Assembly (NCBI GenBank): GCA_025458755.1
Contig: JALORT010000026.1
Span: 1 to 10,990, forward strand
Direction: 5' to 3'
Source: Methylotetracoccus sp.
GTDB lineage: Bacteria > Pseudomonadota > Gammaproteobacteria > Methylococcales > Methylococcaceae
Length of the DNA: 10,990 nt
A program made the position numbers and the translations under genes. This document shows positions 7,706-10,990 of the stretch, piece by piece. The notes below the pieces were generated by a model, which saw nothing but the letters and a program-made list of their open reading frames with translations, did no database searches and had not been told where the DNA came from. Position 1 is the stretch's first letter; each line of letters starts with the position of its first letter.

Positions 7706-7864
7706 CTATTTAAAAGTTCTGCAATAACAGCCGCCCGGGGCTGAAGCGACGAATCCATTCAGTTCGAGCATGACCAACAGGGCCGTCGTATGCTCAGCGC
7801 TTAACCCGGTCGCTGCAACTAGAGTATCCACGGAGGTGGGTTCGTACGCAACATATTTCAACAG
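7706..7864 (-). pseudogene. dprA: Winged-helix C-terminal domain of DprA, cut off by an in-frame amber codon
   Basis: Directly after the TAG that ends the dprA frame (7865-7867), the same frame stays open for 52 codons to another TAG at 7706-7708. It encodes LLKYVAYEPTSVDTLVAAT, then GLSAEHTTALLVMLELNGFV and a tail ASAPGGCYCRTFK. This is the pattern of the DprA C-terminal winged-helix domain: a helix beginning LL, a D-x-L helix, G-L-S/P, an A-LL-x-LEL-x-G recognition helix, and a PGG-x-Y wing. No second stop or frameshift is present. The segment has no plausible start of its own: the first possible codon is TTG, with no Shine-Dalgarno sequence. It is therefore either a freshly detached domain or one made only by readthrough. 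The reading of the domain is by eye from family knowledge. Confidence 0.8.
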
Positions 7865-8848
7865 CTAGGAGCTTGCATCATCGAGATCGCACTCGGGCGC
7901 CGCTTGCTGCGGCGGGGAAGGGGGTGCGGCCCCGCAACCTCCCAGTTCTTCCAGAACATCCGTAACCGATTCCACCAATTTGGCCCCTTGCTGGATCAGC
8001 GCATGGCATCCTCGGGCCAGGGGATTGTGGATGGAACCCGGCACCGCGAAGACTTCGCGGCCTTGCTCCGCGGCCAAGCGGGCTGTGATCAGTGAGCCGG
8101 ACCGGAGCGCGGCCTCGACCACCAGTGTGCCAAGGCTGACACCGCTGATGATCCGGTTACGCCGCGGAAAATGAGCGGCCCGCGGCGGCGTCCCGAGGGG
8201 AAATTCGGAAACGACGGCGCCGGTGGCAGCGATCTCCTCCGTCAACGCGCGGCTGCTGCGCGGGTAGACTTGATCGAGACCGGTTCCGAGGACGGCGACG
8301 GTGCGGCCTGCGGCCGATAACGCCCCCCGATGGCTCGCGGAATCGATGCCGAGCGCCAAGCCGCTGGTGACGGCAAAACCAGCACCGGCGAGCTGTGCGG
8401 CCATTTCAAAAGCGATTTTTTCGCCGGTCGGCGATGGGTTGCGGCTTCCGACTATTGCGATCTGGCGGACTGACAGCACCTCGGGATCGCCCAGGACGAA
8501 AAGGACCGGCGGCGGCATCGCGATTTCCTTGAGCAGTGCAGGGTACTGCTGCTGTCGGAAGGTGATGCAGTGACGGCCCGGTGCGGCCAGCCAGGCGAGA
8601 TCCAGTTCCACCCGCCCCCAATCCGGAGCCTGCAGGTGGTCGATCAGCGCGGCACTTGCTCCCGACGCTTCCAGTGCAGCCCGCGACGCTGAAAAAAGCG
8701 ACTCAGGCGCACCCGGCTTCGCCAGTAGTGCGATGAACCGGCGGGATCCGCACTCGGGAGCGCGCGCCAGCGCAAGCCAGAAGCGCAGATCCGTGGCTCC
8801 GCTGCCCTCGTTTCCAAACTCAAGGTGTCTGGATGATATCGAGGACAT
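7865..8848 (-). CDS. dprA: DNA processing protein DprA/Smf, ending at an in-frame amber codon
   Basis: DprA binds incoming single-stranded DNA and loads RecA onto it during natural transformation. The 327 residues hold an N-terminal helical part and then the Rossmann-like domain, with PALLKEIAMPPPVLFVLGD (103-121), AIVGSRNPSPTG (131-142), TSGLALGID (151-159), FPRRNRIISG (207-216) and EAALRSGSL (225-233). The frame then runs into a Pro/Ala-rich linker and stops at TAG, while the winged-helix domain continues in frame beyond it (7706-7864). With readthrough the protein would be 380 residues, close to E. coli Smf (374). An ATG at 8890 is possible, but the one at 8848 is preferred because it overlaps the upstream LysM gene less (29 nt). 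The Rossmann domain looks intact, so some function may remain; in characterised DprA proteins the Rossmann domain carries single-strand binding. Confidence 0.92.
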   Translation of the reverse strand: MSSISSRHLEFGNEGSGATDLRFWLALARAPECGSRRFIALLAKPGAPESLFSASRAALEASGASAALIDHLQAPDWGRVELDLAWLAAPGRHCITFRQQQYPALLKEIAMPPPVLFVLGDPEVLSVRQIAIVGSRNPSPTGEKIAFEMAAQLAGAGFAVTSGLALGIDSASHRGALSAAGRTVAVLGTGLDQVYPRSSRALTEEIAATGAVVSEFPLGTPPRAAHFPRRNRIISGVSLGTLVVEAALRSGSLITARLAAEQGREVFAVPGSIHNPLARGCHALIQQGAKLVESVTDVLEELGGCGAAPPSPPQQAAPECDLDDASS

Positions 8849-9842
8849 GGATGGCTCGCGTTGCCTGCAGAACCAAAGCGTAGCTGACACGCTTGAACAC
8901 GCGGAAAACCATCAGCGATCCCGCCGGCTGCTCGGGCGAAAACACTTTGCCTCCGAAACTGCTGTATATCTCCCTGATCTCCTTGCCCTGCTGACGGATG
9001 TCGAAGACATGACCGACTTCGATGCCGTCGCGGCTTCCCCGATCCAGTGCGACGATATTGTACTGACCAATCTCGTTGACTCCTTCCAGCACGCTGATAA
9101 TGTGGCCACGCATCCGGCGTGACGTGACATGGGGCTGAACATACAGCCCGGTGGGCTCGGGACGCATCGGCAGGACGCGATCACCGATCCTCACTTCACG
9201 CTCACTTCGGAGCAACTGCAGGGTCGCGGGCTCTCCCGTCGACCTGAGCTGAGCATCGGCGACGTACAGCCCTTCATAGCCGAGCAGCACTCCGGTGTCA
9301 GCGTCCGTATAGGGCTGACCGGCACGAAATACGGTGTAACTGTCAGGAACGGCAGTGCGAATCGACCGGACGTAGATGAGGTCATTTTCACCGCCGAGAA
9401 TTCGTCCTTCGTCCAGGCCGATGACGTCGGGCGTGGTAGATCTTTCTTCTTCCGTCAGCACGCTGGGCGTGCTCAGAAACGGGCGGATCGCCGCCATCCG
9501 GATGGTCGGAATCGCCGGCGGCGTCGGGTCGATCCGGATGCGTGGACTCAGACGCGTTTCCGAGGGTTGCGATACACGGACCATGGCCTGGCCGCCGGCC
9601 CGGTCGAGCTGCAGCACATCGCCGGGGTAGATCAGATCCGGATTGATCACGTGCGGATTGCGACGCCACACCGCAGGCCATTCCCAGGGGTTCACCAGGA
9701 ACCTTCCGGCAATCTCCCACAGCGTGTCGCCCGGTATCACTTCATATCGTTCCGGAGTTGAAGAATTAAGTCGCACCTCCGCCGCAGCCGTGCGCAAGGC
9801 GGCGACCGATAGAAGCAGTACCGCGAGCCAGCGAATCTTCAT
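8820..9842 (-). CDS. Exported LysM-domain protein of the dprA locus
   Basis: The 340-residue protein starts with a clear Sec signal peptide: MKIR, a hydrophobic core WLAVLLLSVAAL, then TAAAEV with a likely cleavage after AAA (residue 21). A LysM peptidoglycan-binding domain follows at about 33-79, with YEVIPGDTLWEIAGRFL at its start and NPDLIYPGDVLQL at its end. The remaining 260 residues hold no motif I recognise; they are rich in beta-type sequence, including RMRGHIISVLEGVNEIGQYN and VALDRGSRDGIEVGHVFDI. No lipobox is present, so it is probably periplasmic and bound to the cell wall. LysM proteins of this layout are commonly found next to dprA and divergent from def in gammaproteobacteria; their role is unknown. 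The 3' end overlaps dprA by 29 nt, which suggests translational coupling. The ATG at 9840-9842 is followed directly by the signal peptide, which supports it. Confidence 0.9.
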   Translation of the reverse strand: MKIRWLAVLLLSVAALRTAAAEVRLNSSTPERYEVIPGDTLWEIAGRFLVNPWEWPAVWRRNPHVINPDLIYPGDVLQLDRAGGQAMVRVSQPSETRLSPRIRIDPTPPAIPTIRMAAIRPFLSTPSVLTEEERSTTPDVIGLDEGRILGGENDLIYVRSIRTAVPDSYTVFRAGQPYTDADTGVLLGYEGLYVADAQLRSTGEPATLQLLRSEREVRIGDRVLPMRPEPTGLYVQPHVTSRRMRGHIISVLEGVNEIGQYNIVALDRGSRDGIEVGHVFDIRQQGKEIREIYSSFGGKVFSPEQPAGSLMVFRVFKRVSYALVLQATRAIHVLDIIQTP

Positions 9843-9999
9843 CAGGGTTCACTCGTCAGCGTCATCTGAGTCACCTGCATCCGTGAATACGAAAGTTGCG
9901 TCATATCGACCTTTACGGCTCATCACTTCGAACGGCGGGCGGCGCGGGAAACGTCAAAGCGCGAGCGGCATTCGCGTGCCCAGCAGGCGGCACTGCTGC

Positions 10000-10012
10000 T
10001 CGAACGGTTCGA
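10000..10012. repeat. 13-bp palindrome TCGAACGGTTCGA
   Basis: TCGAAC and GTTCGA flank a single G, giving a perfect 6-1-6 palindrome. A partial copy, TTCGAACGG, occurs at 9927-9935 in the same intergenic region. It could be a protein-binding site, but such short palindromes are common by chance. Confidence 0.35.
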
Positions 10013-10023
10013 CCGAAAACGCC

Positions 10024-10050
10024 GCCGTCTGCCAACATTCCGCAGACGGC
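10024..10050. repeat. Perfect 9-bp inverted repeat in the LysM/def intergenic region
   Basis: GCCGTCTGC (10024-10032) and GCAGACGGC (10042-10050) are exact reverse complements with a 9-nt spacer. On the minus strand the right arm is followed by GGCGTTTT, which gives a terminator-like look, but no gene lies upstream on that strand within the intergenic region. It lies about 58 bp before the def -35 box, so a regulatory dyad is possible. Confidence 0.6.
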
Positions 10051-10107
10051 AGCACTGTGTCGCACGGCTGCAACTTGGCTCGGTCGCCGCGGTCTATGTC
10101 AACATCG

Positions 10108-10136
10108 TTCAAAGTCTATTCCAATTTAGCTAAAAT
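10108..10136 (+). promoter_or_regulatory. Sigma-70-type promoter for def-fmt
   Basis: TTCAAA (10108-10113, four of six matches to TTGACA) and TAAAAT (10131-10136, five of six to TATAAT) are separated by exactly 17 nt. Transcription would begin near 10143 and leave a leader of about 24 nt before the def ATG. The region is distinctly more A/T-rich than its surroundings, which supports the call. Confidence 0.7.
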
Positions 10137-10166
10137 CCAGGGCATTCACATTTTTCGTCCGCATCC

Positions 10167-10706
10167 ATGGCACTTCTCACGATTTTGGCGTTTCCCGACG
10201 ATCGGCTCCGCAAGAAAGCGTCACCGGTCGAGGTCTTCGATGACAGCCTGAAGCAACTCGTTGGCGATATGTTGGAAACGATGTACAACGCGCCGGGTAT
10301 CGGTCTGGCCGCCACCCAGGTGAATGTCCACAAGCGTGTTATCGTGATCGATGTCTCCGAGGAAAAAAATTCGGCGGTGTGTCTGATCAACCCCGAAATC
10401 ATTGAAAAACGGGGCGTCGAGGAGATGGAAGAGGGATGCCTGTCCGTTCCCGGGGTGTTCGAGAAGGTCAGGCGAGCTCAGTGCGTGCGGGTTCGCGCGC
10501 TGGACCTCGAGGGCAACACCACGGAGTTCGACGCCGAAGGACTTCTTGCCGTTTGTATCCAGCATGAAATCGATCACCTTGAAGGCCATTTGTTCGTCGA
10601 CCGCCTTTCGCCGCTTAAACGTCAGCTTGTGCGAAAAAAAATCAAGAAGGATCAACGCCACCGCCCGGGGAAGAGCCCATCGCACCCGGTGTCATCCGTA
10701 ATTTGA
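10167..10706 (+). CDS. def: Peptide deformylase
   Basis: The 179-residue metalloenzyme removes the formyl group from the N-terminal methionine of nascent proteins at the ribosome. All three active-site motifs are present: GIGLAATQ (44-51), EGCLS (89-93, metal ligand C91) and QHEIDHLEG (132-140, ligands H133 and H137, general base E134). The start ATG gives an N terminus matching the family ([16 protein letters not shown]). It has no Shine-Dalgarno sequence and a short leader. The protein is about ten residues longer than E. coli Def (169 aa), through a basic and serine-rich tail after [15 protein letters not shown]. fmt, whose product adds the formyl group that Def removes, follows on the same strand 79 nt after the TGA stop. 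Confidence 0.97.
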   Translation: MALLTILAFPDDRLRKKASPVEVFDDSLKQLVGDMLETMYNAPGIGLAATQVNVHKRVIVIDVSEEKNSAVCLINPEIIEKRGVEEMEEGCLSVPGVFEKVRRAQCVRVRALDLEGNTTEFDAEGLLAVCIQHEIDHLEGHLFVDRLSPLKRQLVRKKIKKDQRHRPGKSPSHPVSSVI

Positions 10707-10785
10707 TTCCAGCACGGGACGATCGTCGTTGTTGGCGGCGAGCAAGCCGGTTAAGGCCAGGGTTTCCCGTTGTTCGCGCCCCACT

Positions 10786-10990
10786 ATGAAGATCGTATTC
10801 GCCGGCACACCCGCCTTTGCGGTGCCTTCCCTTAAAGCTTTGGTAGAGTCAGGGCACACTGTCGTTGGCGTTCTCACCCAGCCTGATCGCCCAGCCGGAC
10901 GTGGGCGCCAAACCGCGCCGGGTCCGGTCAAGAGCCTGGCCGACGAATGCGCCATTCCGCTTTTCCAGCCGGAGTCGTTGCGGGGAACCG
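10786..10990 (+). CDS. fmt: Methionyl-tRNA formyltransferase, N-terminal part (3' end outside window)
   Basis: From the ATG at 10786 the frame is open to the window edge and gives 68 residues of the enzyme that formylates Met-tRNAfMet with 10-formyl-tetrahydrofolate. The N terminus [19 protein letters not shown], then [17 protein letters not shown] and the [19 protein letters not shown] segment, are characteristic of the Fmt formyltransferase fold and match the family closely. The catalytic Asn-His-Asp residues lie further on, outside the window. No Shine-Dalgarno sequence precedes the start. The def-fmt order is the usual one in gammaproteobacteria and many other bacteria, and the two genes probably share the def promoter. 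Confidence 0.95.
   Translation, partial: MKIVFAGTPAFAVPSLKALVESGHTVVGVLTQPDRPAGRGRQTAPGPVKSLADECAIPLFQPESLRGT

Larger units (their letters stand above)
9843..10166. other. Divergent intergenic region between the LysM gene and def
   Basis: These 324 bp separate two divergent genes and contain no credible coding sequence. On the plus-strand side lies the def promoter (10108-10136). In the middle sit a perfect 9-bp inverted repeat (10024-10050) and a 13-bp palindrome (10000-10012). For the minus-strand LysM gene I could not find a convincing -35/-10 pair. TTGACG occurs on the minus strand at about 9952-9957 but has no acceptable -10 box at the right distance. Confidence 0.6.

Noticed and set aside
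7865..7867. Genome-wide reassignment of TAG (pyrrolysine or another amino acid)
   Set aside because: deaD ends in tandem TAG codons and the continued dprA frame also ends in TAG, so TAG acts as a normal stop here.
1..10990. CRISPR array, insertion sequence, prophage or defence system
   Set aside because: No regularly spaced repeats, no transposase or integrase, and no terminal inverted repeats with target duplications; all genes are core functions.

Overview
This window reads as ordinary chromosome from a gammaproteobacterium. GC content is fairly high (roughly 58-60% by eye). The block def-fmt / LysM gene-dprA-smg-topA is the classic gammaproteobacterial neighbourhood, and the ileS-lspA pair at the left edge fits the same group. 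I cannot name a genus from the sequence alone. There is no phage, transposon, CRISPR array or toxin-antitoxin module, and no gene that I fail to recognise.

Layout from left to right. (1) Plus strand, 1-1370: the 3' end of ileS (isoleucyl-tRNA synthetase) and complete lspA (lipoprotein signal peptidase), separated by a 149-bp spacer. (2) Minus strand, 1413-3143: a DeaD/CsdA-type DEAD-box RNA helicase convergent with lspA, preceded by a 340-bp gene-free leader. (3) Minus strand, 3484-4598: ispB (octaprenyl diphosphate synthase) followed 15 nt later by tRNA-Pro(CGG). A good sigma-70-type promoter lies just upstream of ispB. (4) Minus strand, 4779-9842: a gene run transcribed in the order LysM-domain envelope protein, dprA, smg, topA. 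(5) Plus strand from 10167: def and the start of fmt, divergent from the LysM gene and driven by a recognisable promoter. fmt runs off the right edge.

The gene products are mostly core cell functions: charging of tRNA-Ile and processing of prolipoproteins (ileS, lspA), formylation and deformylation of the initiator methionine (fmt, def), DNA topology (topA), handling of incoming single-stranded DNA (dprA), quinone side-chain synthesis (ispB) and RNA remodelling (deaD).

The most notable signal is in dprA. The reading frame stops at an amber codon (TAG, 7865-7867) at the end of the Rossmann domain. The next 52 codons in the same frame, down to a second TAG at 7706-7708, still encode what looks like an intact C-terminal winged-helix domain. 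Reading through the stop would give a protein of about 380 residues, close to the E. coli DprA/Smf length. This could be a recent nonsense mutation, suppression or readthrough, or a sequencing error. Smaller observations are a wobble-paired hairpin overlapping the ispB stop codon just before tRNA-Pro, a perfect 9-bp inverted repeat in the LysM/def divergent region, and the scarcity of Shine-Dalgarno sequences across the window.
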